From: Candidatus Lutibacillus vidarii
GTDB taxonomy: Bacteria > Actinomycetota > Actinomycetes > Actinomycetales > Dermatophilaceae
Assembly (NCBI GenBank): GCA_016717165.1
Contig: JADKGA010000002.1
Location: forward strand, 496,001-560,000
Reading direction: 5' to 3'
DNA: 64,000 bases
Numbering within the stretch: the stretch's first letter is position 1; each line of letters opens with the position of its first letter. The translations under genes and the position numbers were made by a program. A model generated the notes under the pieces. It made no database searches. It was not told the DNA's origin and saw nothing but the letters and a program-made list of their open reading frames with translations. Positions 25,381 to 35,553 of this stretch are shown here, one piece after another.

Positions 25381-28170
25381 TCAGCCGGTGACCCAGCTCC
25401 TCAGCCCCAGCGACACCGATCGCAACGTCCCTGAGTCACCTCCGGCACCGTCGACGACGGTCACTGTCCAGTCGCCGTTGGCCACCCCCGTCAGGGTCGA
25501 TGACAGCACCGACTCGGGCGCCCAGCTTCCCGTGAAGGGGGCGTCGGCAGACGTGGCCGTCGAGAATGCACGGCCCGCTCCGTCAGCGAAGCGCACCTGG
25601 CACAGGTTGTTGCCGCTGCCACCCGAACCGCTGAAGACGACCGCCGTGGTGCCATCCGGCGCGGTGACCGTGGCGGTGAGGTCGCCCACCCAGGTGTGGT
25701 CGATGCCCACTGTCGTCGCGCCTTCAGCGGTCGTGCACTCCGTCCCGTCGACGGAGACGGCCAAAGCGCCGGCTCGACCGACTCCCGAGACCGGGATTGT
25801 CACGCTGGCACCGGCGATATCGTCGTCCGGGATCGGCAGAGCCGGTCCGGCATACCTGAAGACAACCTCCGGAGCGAGCACTCCGACCGGGACCGAGAGC
25901 ACGCCGGTCGTCGGTGAGAGCGTGCCGACGAAGGTGACCCGGGCGCTCAGCTCGACCGGGCGTCCCAGCTCCCATGTCGGCGGGATGGTGAGCGTGAATG
26001 TCGCCGACCTCGACTGGCCGACCGGCACCTTGCCGATGGTCCGCGACCGCGGGGTAACGCTGGCCCCGGCGACGCTAGGCGTGAGCGTCACTGAGACCCC
26101 GGTGGCGAGGAAGTCACCGGAGTTGGTCACCGGTACGGTCAGCTGGGCGCTCTCACCTGGTTCGAGGATGGCGTCACCGTCGGAGGTCGAGACGATGCTC
26201 GCCTGGCCGATGACCACCCAGGGCTGAGGCGTCGCGCCCGTGTACGCCAGCACCCGGTCCGCACGCAGCAGGCCATACCCGGTGCGGGGATCCACGCCAC
26301 GGGGTGCCAAGTCGAGCGCGGTGGCTCGGAAGGCGGTGCGGACGAACGCAGTGTCCGCGCGGGGATTGCCCGACTTCACCAGCGCCGCGATGGCTGCGGC
26401 GTGCGGTGCGGCGGCCGAGGTCCCGAAGAAGGGGTCGAAGTCGGCCAGCGAGGTGCGCACCCCGTCGGCGGCCGTGATGTCGGGCTTCTGCCGGGTTTGC
26501 GGAGCGGGTGAACCGTCCGCGGCGAAGAACATCCGTCGCGGCCCGTCCGAGGAGAACACCTCCGGCTGCTGGGATGTGGTGAAGACGCCGGGGAACGGTC
26601 CTGACGGGCCGGTCGGATCTCCAGGCTGAATCTCCCCGATCCCCTCGGCCGCCGGGGCGGCTGCCACGCTGAAGGCGTCGGCCGCGGCGGAGTGGCCGCG
26701 GGTGATCCCCGGCGTGACGAAGGCCTTGAGCCCGGCCCCGTCCCGGTACCGGCCCCGCAACGTGCTCAGCTGGAGGTAGCGCGCCTGGCCGGAGTACTTG
26801 ACGACCGCCAGGCGCAGGTCGGCGCCGATGACGCCGAGGATCTCCAGCGGGTCCTGGGTGCCGTCCTGAACGTCCTGCGAGAACCCCACGAGGTTTCCCT
26901 CGGAATCGAGCAGGTAGAGGTCATAGTCGTCCGACGCGGCCCCGAGCGGGTTGGCCCACTGGAGGATCGCCGGTGTGGCGAAGAGGAAGCCGTCATAGCT
27001 CACCGGCTCGTAGACCTGGACCCCTGGACCGGGATCGAAGTCGTGAGCGGTCCCGACGAACTTCCCCACGGTCTGGCCGGAGTCTGCGAAGTCACCTTCG
27101 TAGTTGGCCGAGGTCCCACTGAGCACACTGCCCTCGTTGCCAGCGGAGCTGAAGTACATCGCCCCGTCGGCCGTTACGTCATTGACGGCCTGTGCGATCG
27201 GACCGTCCTGGAACGAGCTCTCGTTGAAGTAGATGACATCGTCGACGATGATGTCGCACCGCGCCTGGCTGCGCAGCGCCCTGATGTTCTCGGCGAACGA
27301 CGCGTCACTGGTGAAGGCCGTGGCGAAGCCGAGGCTGGCGCCCGGGGCGAGGTCGTGGACGATCTCGAGCATGGCGGTGCCCTCGTCACCCTGGCCGGCC
27401 TGACCGGGGAGAACATCGACGGCGGGCAGCTCACCCGCAGCTTGGGAGGCCGCGAGCGAGTCGACCCCGTCGGAGAGGGCGCACACCTTGACCCCGACGC
27501 CGGTCACCCGACGCCGGTCCCGAGCGGCGTTGGCCGCGTGGGTGACATCGCCTTCGGAGACAATCGTGCCGGCCTGCGCCGCCTGGGACAGGGCACGCTC
27601 CATGGCAGCCTTGACCCGTGCCTCGCGCTCCGCCTTGGTCGGCGTCGGCCGAGGTTCGACCGAGGAGGTCATTGCCTGGGCGGCCGAGCGGATCCGCGTG
27701 ACCCCCTTGGCGGCAGCGAGCGTGCCGACTGCGTTCAGCGGCACGGTGGCCCGGATCGAGTGGGCAGCCGCTGAGGCATAACCGACTCGTCCGCCGAGTG
27801 AGCGGATGCTGTCGAGCAGCGCCGGAGTGACCGTCGCGGAGATATCCACCGTCTTCATGTCGCGGGACGACCCGCGCACCGAGCCCAGCCGAGGCAGGGT
27901 CGCGGCGATGGAGGAGTCCGTCGCGGCCATGAGCGGCACCGACAGGTCGCTGCTCAGCTTCTTGATGGTCGAGCTCTGCCGCGCCTTCACCTTCTGCAGT
28001 GCGGCGATCTGAGCTGCGGCAGTGGCCGAGAACGTCCCAGCAGGCTCCTTCGCCGCGGGGCCCTGTGCTGAGGCTGTGGCCGCCGGAAGTGCGCCGGTGC
28101 CGACGGTTGTGACAACGGCAATCGAGACCAGTAGTCGTCGACGTCGTTGATGGGAGAGAGAGCGGAACAT
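25381..28170 (-). CDS. Secreted subtilase/sedolisin-like serine protease with P-domain
   Basis: 929-residue exported protease. A signal peptide (about 1-36, ending ATASA) and a prodomain precede the catalytic domain (about 225-620). The nucleophile is Ser585 in FFGTSAAAPHA. The position of the usual subtilisin histidine (HGTH) is GDEGTAML, with Glu263, and Asp310/311 lies in CDIIVDDV. This matches the Glu-Asp-Ser arrangement of S53 (sedolisin)-like enzymes. A linker of Ig-like repeats follows (about 640-800), then a P/Homo B domain to the end. The ATG was chosen because MFRSLSHQRRRR begins a normal signal peptide. Substrate unknown. Confidence 0.85.
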   Translation of the reverse strand: MFRSLSHQRRRRLLVSIAVVTTVGTGALPAATASAQGPAAKEPAGTFSATAAAQIAALQKVKARQSSTIKKLSSDLSVPLMAATDSSIAATLPRLGSVRGSSRDMKTVDISATVTPALLDSIRSLGGRVGYASAAAHSIRATVPLNAVGTLAAAKGVTRIRSAAQAMTSSVEPRPTPTKAEREARVKAAMERALSQAAQAGTIVSEGDVTHAANAARDRRRVTGVGVKVCALSDGVDSLAASQAAGELPAVDVLPGQAGQGDEGTAMLEIVHDLAPGASLGFATAFTSDASFAENIRALRSQARCDIIVDDVIYFNESSFQDGPIAQAVNDVTADGAMYFSSAGNEGSVLSGTSANYEGDFADSGQTVGKFVGTAHDFDPGPGVQVYEPVSYDGFLFATPAILQWANPLGAASDDYDLYLLDSEGNLVGFSQDVQDGTQDPLEILGVIGADLRLAVVKYSGQARYLQLSTLRGRYRDGAGLKAFVTPGITRGHSAAADAFSVAAAPAAEGIGEIQPGDPTGPSGPFPGVFTTSQQPEVFSSDGPRRMFFAADGSPAPQTRQKPDITAADGVRTSLADFDPFFGTSAAAPHAAAIAALVKSGNPRADTAFVRTAFRATALDLAPRGVDPRTGYGLLRADRVLAYTGATPQPWVVIGQASIVSTSDGDAILEPGESAQLTVPVTNSGDFLATGVSVTLTPSVAGASVTPRSRTIGKVPVGQSRSATFTLTIPPTWELGRPVELSARVTFVGTLSPTTGVLSVPVGVLAPEVVFRYAGPALPIPDDDIAGASVTIPVSGVGRAGALAVSVDGTECTTAEGATTVGIDHTWVGDLTATVTAPDGTTAVVFSGSGGSGNNLCQVRFADGAGRAFSTATSADAPFTGSWAPESVLSSTLTGVANGDWTVTVVDGAGGDSGTLRSVSLGLRSWVTG

Positions 28171-28332
28171 GTGTGTCAACCTTCCCCGAGTGAGGGCGAC
28201 ATCGGGTGTAATGCCACCCGGGCCCACGCTAAGGACCTCGCACCTGGTCGGCAACCGGAGCCGTTCCCATCGGCATCCGCAGCGGGCAAACTGCCGGCGC
28301 ACTCGGACCGGACCCACGCCCCTTCGGGTCGG

Positions 28333-28959
28333 TCAGGTCACTGGGCCGAGAGTCTCGATGACCGACGCGCGCCCCTCGTGGAGGGCGTACTCCGCGCCGA
28401 CCATGCCCAACGTGCCGGCCGCCACGGCATCAGAGACGATCCGCGAGCGGCTGGCGATGAGATGCATCGTCTGCCGGACGTGCTCGGCCTCGACCTCCTC
28501 GGCGCTGTGCCGTCCCTCCCGGAAGGCGGTGAGAACCGAGGGGGTCACCCGCTCGACGATGTCGCGAACGTACCCATCCGGTATGCCGGCTCCGGCGATC
28601 GCGTTCATCGCCGCCTTGACCGCGCCGCAGGTGTCGTGGCCAAGGATCACGACCAGCGGGGTGTGCAGGGTCGTCACGGCGAACTCGATCGACCCCAGCA
28701 CCGCCGGGTCGACGACATGCCCGGCCGTGCGGATGACGAAGAGGTCGCCCAGGCCCTGGTCGAAGACCATCTCCGCGGCGACCCGGGAGTCGGCGCAGCC
28801 GAAGAAGACAGCGAAGGGTGCCTGGGCGTCGGCGAGGTGGGCCCGGTACTCGATGTCCTGGTTCGGGTGGGCGAGCTGGCCGGACATGAACCGGGCGTTG
28901 CCGCGCAGCAGCTTGGCCCACGCCTCCGCGGGGGTCGTCGGTCGGACTCCTCCGGGCAT
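28333..28959 (-). CDS. Beta-class carbonic anhydrase
   Basis: Zinc enzyme hydrating CO2 to bicarbonate in the cytoplasm; 208 residues. Zinc ligands are Cys55 in FFGCADSR, and His108 and Cys111 in LGHDTCGAV. Asp57 and Arg59 form the catalytic dyad. No signal peptide is present. It follows the fumarase gene with a single base between, so the two are co-transcribed; bicarbonate supply next to a TCA enzyme is plausible, but any link is inference. Confidence 0.93.
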   Translation of the reverse strand: MPGGVRPTTPAEAWAKLLRGNARFMSGQLAHPNQDIEYRAHLADAQAPFAVFFGCADSRVAAEMVFDQGLGDLFVIRTAGHVVDPAVLGSIEFAVTTLHTPLVVILGHDTCGAVKAAMNAIAGAGIPDGYVRDIVERVTPSVLTAFREGRHSAEEVEAEHVRQTMHLIASRSRIVSDAVAAGTLGMVGAEYALHEGRASVIETLGPVT

Positions 28960-28960
28960 G

Positions 28961-30643
<1,683 letters not shown>

Positions 30644-30649
30644 GTGGCC

Positions 30650-30655
30650 AGCGTA
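30650..30655 (-). promoter_or_regulatory. -10 box for the fumarase gene, leaderless arrangement
   Basis: TACGCT on the minus strand, six bases before the GTG start. A large hairpin lies about 50 bases further upstream and would insulate this promoter from the LacI gene. Confidence 0.5.
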
Positions 30656-30696
30656 TGCCGCAGCCGTGGTCCGCGCCGTGCCGGGGCTCACCCTCC

Positions 30697-30768
30697 CCCT
30701 GTGGATAACCTGCAAAGACACACCTTTAGAACGCTTCTAAAGGTGTGTCTTTGTCGGTCATCCACAGG
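30697..30768. terminator. Very strong inverted repeat, probable terminator, flanked by DnaA-box-like sequences
   Basis: Two 18-base arms (30714-30731 and 30735-30752; AAAGACACACCTTTAGAA and its complement) are perfect around a CGC loop. The symmetry continues outward with three mismatches through CCTGTGGAT on each side, giving a stem of about 35 pairs. It starts directly after the LacI stop codon and ends in TCTTT on the LacI strand, so a terminator is the simplest reading. The outer arms contain TTATCCACA (30700-30708, minus) and TCATCCACA (30758-30766, plus), which fit the DnaA-box consensus. Confidence 0.7.
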
Positions 30769-31803
30769 TTATTGGCCGGGGGGAGGTGCGGTGGAGGCGC
30801 GGGCCACGAGCGGGCAGGAGAGGTAGGTCATCGCCGGGAGGTCCTCGACCGTCCCGCCGAAGGTGTGCTGCGCCGCCATCCGGCCCATCTCGTAGAACGG
30901 GATCCGCACCGTCGTCAGCGCCGGCCGCAGGTCCGCCGCCAGCGGCTCGTCGTCATAGCCGACGACCGAGACGTCCTCGGGGACGCGCAGACCCAAACGG
31001 GCCAGAGCGATGTAGGCGCCGGTCGCCATCTGGTCGTTGCCGCAGAGCAGGGCGGTCGGGCGTGGCTTGGCCGACATCGCGCGCATCGCCAGCTCGTAGC
31101 CGCTGTCGATCCGGTAGTTGCCCGAGAAAACCGGGTGGTCCGCGGGATCCAGGCCAGCAGCGAGCAGCCCGTCGACATACCCGCGTAGGCGCGCCTTGGT
31201 CGCCCAGGCGTTCTCCCGCCCGGCGAGATGGGCGATGCGCTCGTGGCCGAGCGCCAGCACGTGCTCGACCGCGGCACGCCCCCCGGCGTGCTCGTCCGGG
31301 AGGATCGCTCGGAGGTCCCCTTCCGAGGTGAAGGCGTTGACCAAAACGGTCGGGACCTTTCGCACAAGGTCGGGCAGCGAGATCTCCCGGGTGCCGATGG
31401 CCGCGAACACCAGCCCGTCGACCTGCCGGTCGATGAGGTCCTCGACCGCGGCCCGGATGCGGCTGGGGTTGCGGGTGGTGTTCACCATAAGGAGCAGCGA
31501 GTGCTGCTCCCACGCAACATCGTGAAGGCCGGACACCGTCGGCCCGGAGAAGGGCTGAACCGCGATCTCGTCGGTGATGAAGCCAAGGGTCTGGGTGCGC
31601 CCGCTGCGCAGCCCCTGGGCCGCCCGGTTGGGGCGGTAGCCGAGCTCGTTGACGGCATCGAGGACCCGCTGCCGAGTCGCCGGGCTGATCTTGTTGTCCT
31701 GGCCGGAGAGCACGAGCGAGACCGTCGTGGCAGACACACCGACGTGCCGACCGACGTCGAGGATCGTCGGCCGGGGCGTTCCGACGTTCGGTCCCTTGGC
31801 CAT
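30769..31803 (-). CDS. LacI-family sugar repressor
   Basis: 344-residue repressor. The helix-turn-helix lies at about residues 12-35 (TILDVGRHVGVSATTVSLVLSG) and the hinge helix ends GRTQTLGFITDE. The periplasmic-binding-like sugar domain follows (ALLCGNDQMATGAYIALARLGLRVPEDVSVVGYDD). It is divergent from the sugar ABC importer operon, with two GGTAA/TTACC palindromes in between, so it should repress that operon and itself until an alpha-galactoside or product binds. The ATG lies seven bases after a TACCCT -10 box. Confidence 0.92.
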   Translation of the reverse strand: MAKGPNVGTPRPTILDVGRHVGVSATTVSLVLSGQDNKISPATRQRVLDAVNELGYRPNRAAQGLRSGRTQTLGFITDEIAVQPFSGPTVSGLHDVAWEQHSLLLMVNTTRNPSRIRAAVEDLIDRQVDGLVFAAIGTREISLPDLVRKVPTVLVNAFTSEGDLRAILPDEHAGGRAAVEHVLALGHERIAHLAGRENAWATKARLRGYVDGLLAAGLDPADHPVFSGNYRIDSGYELAMRAMSAKPRPTALLCGNDQMATGAYIALARLGLRVPEDVSVVGYDDEPLAADLRPALTTVRIPFYEMGRMAAQHTFGGTVEDLPAMTYLSCPLVARASTAPPPGQ

Positions 31804-31810
31804 CGCCCAC

Positions 31811-31853
31811 AGGGTACCGGCCCTGGTCAACGGAAGGTAACAGTTGCGTTACC
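31811..31853 (-). promoter_or_regulatory. LacI-gene promoter with palindromic operator O1
   Basis: On the minus strand TACCCT (31811-31816) is a -10 box seven bases before the repressor start. Upstream, GGTAAC and GTTACC at 31836-31853 are perfect arms separated by six bases and overlap the -35 region. A near copy lies 42 bases away. Confidence 0.65.
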
Positions 31854-31894
31854 TGCCCTTGACCGGCTCCGTCGGGGGGAGGAGAGTACCGATC

Positions 31895-31910
31895 GGTAAA
31901 ACGAATTACC
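31895..31910 (+). promoter_or_regulatory. Palindromic operator O2 of the sugar operon
   Basis: GGTAA and TTACC arms separated by six bases, the same half-sites as O1. It lies about 60 bases before the binding-protein start and downstream of TTGACC (31859-31864), a possible -35. Binding here would block the operon's promoter or its clearance. Confidence 0.6.
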
Positions 31911-31970
31911 CCGGGGGTGGACGGACTGTCCGCCCGCCGGCTTCGGAGCAAGGGATAGACAGGAGCACAG

Positions 31971-33308
31971 ATGCGCGGGCGTCCCATCACCACGATGGCA
32001 GTCCTGACTGTCGCGGTGGCGCTGACCACTTCGGCGTGCCTCGGCAGCAGCACCACGAACAACTCGGGCTCGGGCGGCAATGCCACAGGCGGCACCGCGG
32101 CGGGCAGCACCGTCGAGATCATGTACGCCTACGGCGGCGCCCAGGACACCGGCTTCCGCGCGTCGCTCGACCCGTGGGCCAAGTCGCAGGGCATCACGAT
32201 CAAGTACAACTCGAGCGACCAGTTCGACAAGCTGATCCAGACCCGCGTCCAGGGTGGGGACCTGCCGAATATCGCCGTCTTCCCGCAGCCGGGCATCATC
32301 AAGGGCTTCGTCGCGAAGAACGCGGTCCAGCCGCTCGACGACATCGTCGACATCGCCAAGGTCAAGTCCACGATGGTCACCGGCTTCCTTGACGCCGCCT
32401 CGGTCAACGGGAAGGTCTACGGCATCCCGATCTCGGCCAATGTCAAGTCTCTCTACTGGTACGACAAGGCGAACTTCGCCGCGGCGGGCCTGACTGTCCC
32501 GAAGACGCAGGACGAGTTGTACGCCCTCATGGACAAGGTCAAGGCCATGGGCAAGACGCCGCTGTGCTACGGCATGGAGTCCGGCGGGGCCACCGGCTGG
32601 CCGGCCACCGACTGGATCGAGGACTACGTCCTGCAGACCGCGGGCATCGAGGTCTACGACCAGTGGGTCGCGGGCACCGTGAAGTTCTCCGACGCCAAGC
32701 TCGCCCCGGCCTTCGACATCTACCAGAAGATGCTGACGGACGACAAGAACGTCTTCGGCGGCGCCAAGGCCGCCGCGGCGAACGCCTTCGGCACCGCTCT
32801 CAACCCGATGTTCGCAGCCACCAACCCGAGCTGCTTCACCGGCAAGCAGGGCAACTTCATCACCGGTGCGGACTTCTTCGGCAAGGCCGGGGTCACCGCG
32901 GCGAATATCGACACCAAGGTCGGCGTCTTCCAGACCCCGTCCGTCAGCGGCCAGTCACCAGTGCTCGGCGGCGGTGACCTGCTCGCGGTCATGAAGAGCG
33001 ACGCGGCGACCAAGGCCGTCGCGAAGTACCTCACCGAGGACTCCACCTTTGGTGGCCCGTGGGCCAAGACCGGCACGATGCTCAGCCCGCACAAGGACTT
33101 CGACGTCTCGAACTACCCGAACCAGACCCTCAAGGACGTCGCGACCATCCTCCAGAAGGCCACGGTCTTCCGGTTCGATGGCTCGGACTCGATGCCCGCC
33201 AAGGTCGGCGCAGGCTCGTTCTGGACCGAGATGGTCAAGTGGCAGTCCGGCCAGGAGGACCGGGCCACGGCGCTGACGAATATCGACAACAGCTGGCCCG
33301 CCAGCTGA
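31971..33308 (+). CDS. Sugar-binding lipoprotein of an alpha-galactoside-type ABC importer
   Basis: 445-residue cluster B binding protein. A lipoprotein signal ends TTSAC with Cys23, followed by a Gly/Asn-rich linker. The mature domain begins VEIMYAYGGAQDTGFRASLDPW and has a family-typical KVYGIPISANVKSLYWYDKANF segment. By resemblance it belongs to the alpha-glucoside/alpha-galactoside group. The downstream alpha-galactosidase and GH32 genes point to raffinose-family sugars. Two hairpins separate it from the permease genes, which fits higher expression of the binding protein. Confidence 0.88.
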   Translation: MRGRPITTMAVLTVAVALTTSACLGSSTTNNSGSGGNATGGTAAGSTVEIMYAYGGAQDTGFRASLDPWAKSQGITIKYNSSDQFDKLIQTRVQGGDLPNIAVFPQPGIIKGFVAKNAVQPLDDIVDIAKVKSTMVTGFLDAASVNGKVYGIPISANVKSLYWYDKANFAAAGLTVPKTQDELYALMDKVKAMGKTPLCYGMESGGATGWPATDWIEDYVLQTAGIEVYDQWVAGTVKFSDAKLAPAFDIYQKMLTDDKNVFGGAKAAAANAFGTALNPMFAATNPSCFTGKQGNFITGADFFGKAGVTAANIDTKVGVFQTPSVSGQSPVLGGGDLLAVMKSDAATKAVAKYLTEDSTFGGPWAKTGTMLSPHKDFDVSNYPNQTLKDVATILQKATVFRFDGSDSMPAKVGAGSFWTEMVKWQSGQEDRATALTNIDNSWPAS

Positions 33309-33316
33309 ACCCGCCC

Positions 33317-33410
33317 GGCGGGTGGGTCGGCCGGCATACCGCCAGCCGCCCACCCGCCGTCGCGGCGCAGATGACCGGTGCGCCGCGGGGACAACCCCTC
33401 GCGGCGCACC
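33317..33410 (+). terminator. Two tandem hairpins between binding-protein and permease genes
   Basis: The first stem pairs GGCGGGTGGG (33317-33326) with CCCACCCGCC (33349-33358). The second pairs GGTGCGCCGCG with CGCGGCGCACC around ACAACCCC-type loop sequence (about 33377-33410). They probably act as partial terminators or 3' stabilisers inside the operon. Confidence 0.6.
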
Positions 33411-33506
33411 GAAGCCGCCCCACCGTGGTGACGACGATGATGATCCGGGCCACCCGCCCGAGCCCCGACGCTTTCCGGCGCGACCTTCCTTCGGAGGAGA
33501 CAACAC

Positions 33507-34643
33507 ATGGCAGCAGATGCAGTGGTCGACCCTGACGCACCCGAGAGCGGGGTGTGGAAGTGGGTCAAGATCGGGTTCTTCGTCGTCGTCGCCGTCGGGC
33601 TCATCGCCATCGGGACGTCGACGGCCGGGGCCAACGGGGGGCTGAAGCTCGCCAACGCTCTCATCGCCATCGTCGGTGGCGTCCTCGGCGCGATGGTCCT
33701 CTTCTGGCTCCTCAACAAGCTCGTCGAGATGCTCCCACCGAAGTGGGAGGAGCGCCTCAAGCCTTATGTCTTCATCGGCCCGGCGATCGCGGCGATCGCG
33801 GTCTTCCTCGTCTTCCCGGCGGTCCAGACCGTCCAGGGCTCGTTCTACAACGCCGACCTGTCCAAGCCGGTCGGCTTCCAGAACTACGTCTACCTCTTCA
33901 CCAAGGACCCGGACTTCAAGAGCACGCTGGTCAACACCTTGCTGTGGACCCTCATCGTGCCGACCGTCACGGTCATCCTCGGTCTGCTCGTCGCGACGCT
34001 GACCGACAAGCTCAACCCGGTCAGCGAGAAGTACGCGAAGATGTTCATCTTCTTGCCAATGGCGATCTCCCTGGTCGGCTCGGCGGGCATCTGGAAGCTC
34101 GTCTACGACTCCTCGTCGGGCAATATCGACCCGCAGACGGGTGAGCTCAACCGGATCGGCCTGCTCAACGCGATCATCGGCTTCTTCGGCAAGGACCAGG
34201 TCGGCTGGCTGCAGACCGTCGACATGAAGCTCAACACCTTGTGCATCATCATCGTCTTCGTCTGGACCCAGGTGGGCTACGCCATGGTCCTCCTCTCGGC
34301 GGCGATCAAGGGCGTTCCCGAGGACACCATCGAGGCCGGTCGGATCGACGGGGCAGGCGAGCGGCGGATCTTCTTCTCCATCGTCGTCCCGCAGATCATG
34401 CCGACGGTCGTCACGGTCTTCGTCACCGTCCTCATCGGCGCGATGAAGGTCGGCGACCTCGTCTTCGCCTTCGGCGCCGACGCGTACAACGCCAATGTCA
34501 TCGGCTCGAAGTTCATCACCACCTTGTGGACCGACTCCGACCTCGGCAAGTCCTCGGCGATCGTCGTCGTCCTGCTCATCGCCGTCATTCCCATACTCAT
34601 CTACCAGGTCCGGACGTTCCGGCGCGAGGAGGCCATGCGATGA
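33507..34643 (+). CDS. Sugar ABC transporter permease 1
   Basis: 378-residue MalF-like permease. Two hydrophobic segments at about 18-75 precede the core of six. The cytoplasmic coupling motif is EAGRIDGAGERRIFFSIVVPQIMP near residue 275. An extra N-terminal pair of helices is usual for MalF-type subunits. AAGGTCG-like and GGAGGAGAC sequence precedes the ATG. The operon shows no ATPase gene; a shared MsiK-type ATPase encoded elsewhere would be expected. Confidence 0.9.
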   Translation: MAADAVVDPDAPESGVWKWVKIGFFVVVAVGLIAIGTSTAGANGGLKLANALIAIVGGVLGAMVLFWLLNKLVEMLPPKWEERLKPYVFIGPAIAAIAVFLVFPAVQTVQGSFYNADLSKPVGFQNYVYLFTKDPDFKSTLVNTLLWTLIVPTVTVILGLLVATLTDKLNPVSEKYAKMFIFLPMAISLVGSAGIWKLVYDSSSGNIDPQTGELNRIGLLNAIIGFFGKDQVGWLQTVDMKLNTLCIIIVFVWTQVGYAMVLLSAAIKGVPEDTIEAGRIDGAGERRIFFSIVVPQIMPTVVTVFVTVLIGAMKVGDLVFAFGADAYNANVIGSKFITTLWTDSDLGKSSAIVVVLLIAVIPILIYQVRTFRREEAMR

Positions 34644-35539
34644 GCGCGTCAGCGACATCGGTGCCGCAGGTCGGCTCCGGCAAGGCACCCAAGGGCAAGG
34701 TCGGCGCCAAGGCCAGCCAGGCGAGCTGGGTCGTCAAGGCGGTCGTCTGGATCATCGTCTTCCTCTGGACGTTGCCGACGATCGGCCTGCTGGTCACCTC
34801 GTTCCGACCCACCACCGCGCAGTTCAACGGCTGGTGGAATGTCATCACCAACCCGACCCAGCTGACGATCCAGAACTACCAGGACGCGCTGACCACGGGA
34901 AGCAACCCGATGGGTGGGGCCTTCCTCAACTCCCTGGCCGTGGCGATCCCGGCGACGATCATCCCGATCCTCATCGCGGCCTTCGCGGCCTACGCCTTCA
35001 CCTTCATGGACTTCCCCGGGAAGAACGTCCTGTTCATCGTCATCGTCGGCCTTCTCGTCATTCCCAACCAGGCCGCTTTCGTCCCGCTGTTCCGGCTGTT
35101 CAACCTCTTCCATCTCAATGGCACCTTCCTCGCGGTGTGGCTGGTCCACATCGGGTTCGGTATGCCGCTGGCGGTCTACATCCTGCGCAACTACATGGGC
35201 ACCTTGCCCAAGGCCGTCATCGAGTCGGCGAAGATCGACGGCGCGAGCCACTTCACGACCTTCTGGCGGCTCATCATCCCGATGAGCTATCCGGCGCTGG
35301 CGTCGTTCGCGATCTTCCAGTTCCTCTGGGTGTGGAACGACCTCTTCGTCGCGCTGATCTTCCTCCAGGGCGAGCCGGTCATGACCGTCGCCCTCAAGGC
35401 CCTCATGGGTCAGCAGGGTCAGGGTTACGCTCTGCTCACGGCTGGAACCTTCGTGACGATGCTGCTCCCGCTGGTCGTCTTCGTCTCGCTCCAGCGCTAC
35501 TTCATCCGCGGTATGACGTCCGGCGCCGTCAAGGGCTGA
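34640..35539 (+). CDS. Sugar ABC transporter permease 2
   Basis: 299-residue MalG-like permease with about six hydrophobic segments. The coupling motif ESAKIDGASHFTTFWRLIIPMSYPAL (about residues 194-219) contains the family's EAA loop, and the protein ends YFIRGMTSGAVKG, a common MalG-type tail. It overlaps permease 1 by four bases (ATGA) and is followed 14 bases later by the alpha-galactosidase. Confidence 0.9.
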   Translation: MSASATSVPQVGSGKAPKGKVGAKASQASWVVKAVVWIIVFLWTLPTIGLLVTSFRPTTAQFNGWWNVITNPTQLTIQNYQDALTTGSNPMGGAFLNSLAVAIPATIIPILIAAFAAYAFTFMDFPGKNVLFIVIVGLLVIPNQAAFVPLFRLFNLFHLNGTFLAVWLVHIGFGMPLAVYILRNYMGTLPKAVIESAKIDGASHFTTFWRLIIPMSYPALASFAIFQFLWVWNDLFVALIFLQGEPVMTVALKALMGQQGQGYALLTAGTFVTMLLPLVVFVSLQRYFIRGMTSGAVKG

Positions 35540-35553
35540 CCGAAAGGCACGAC

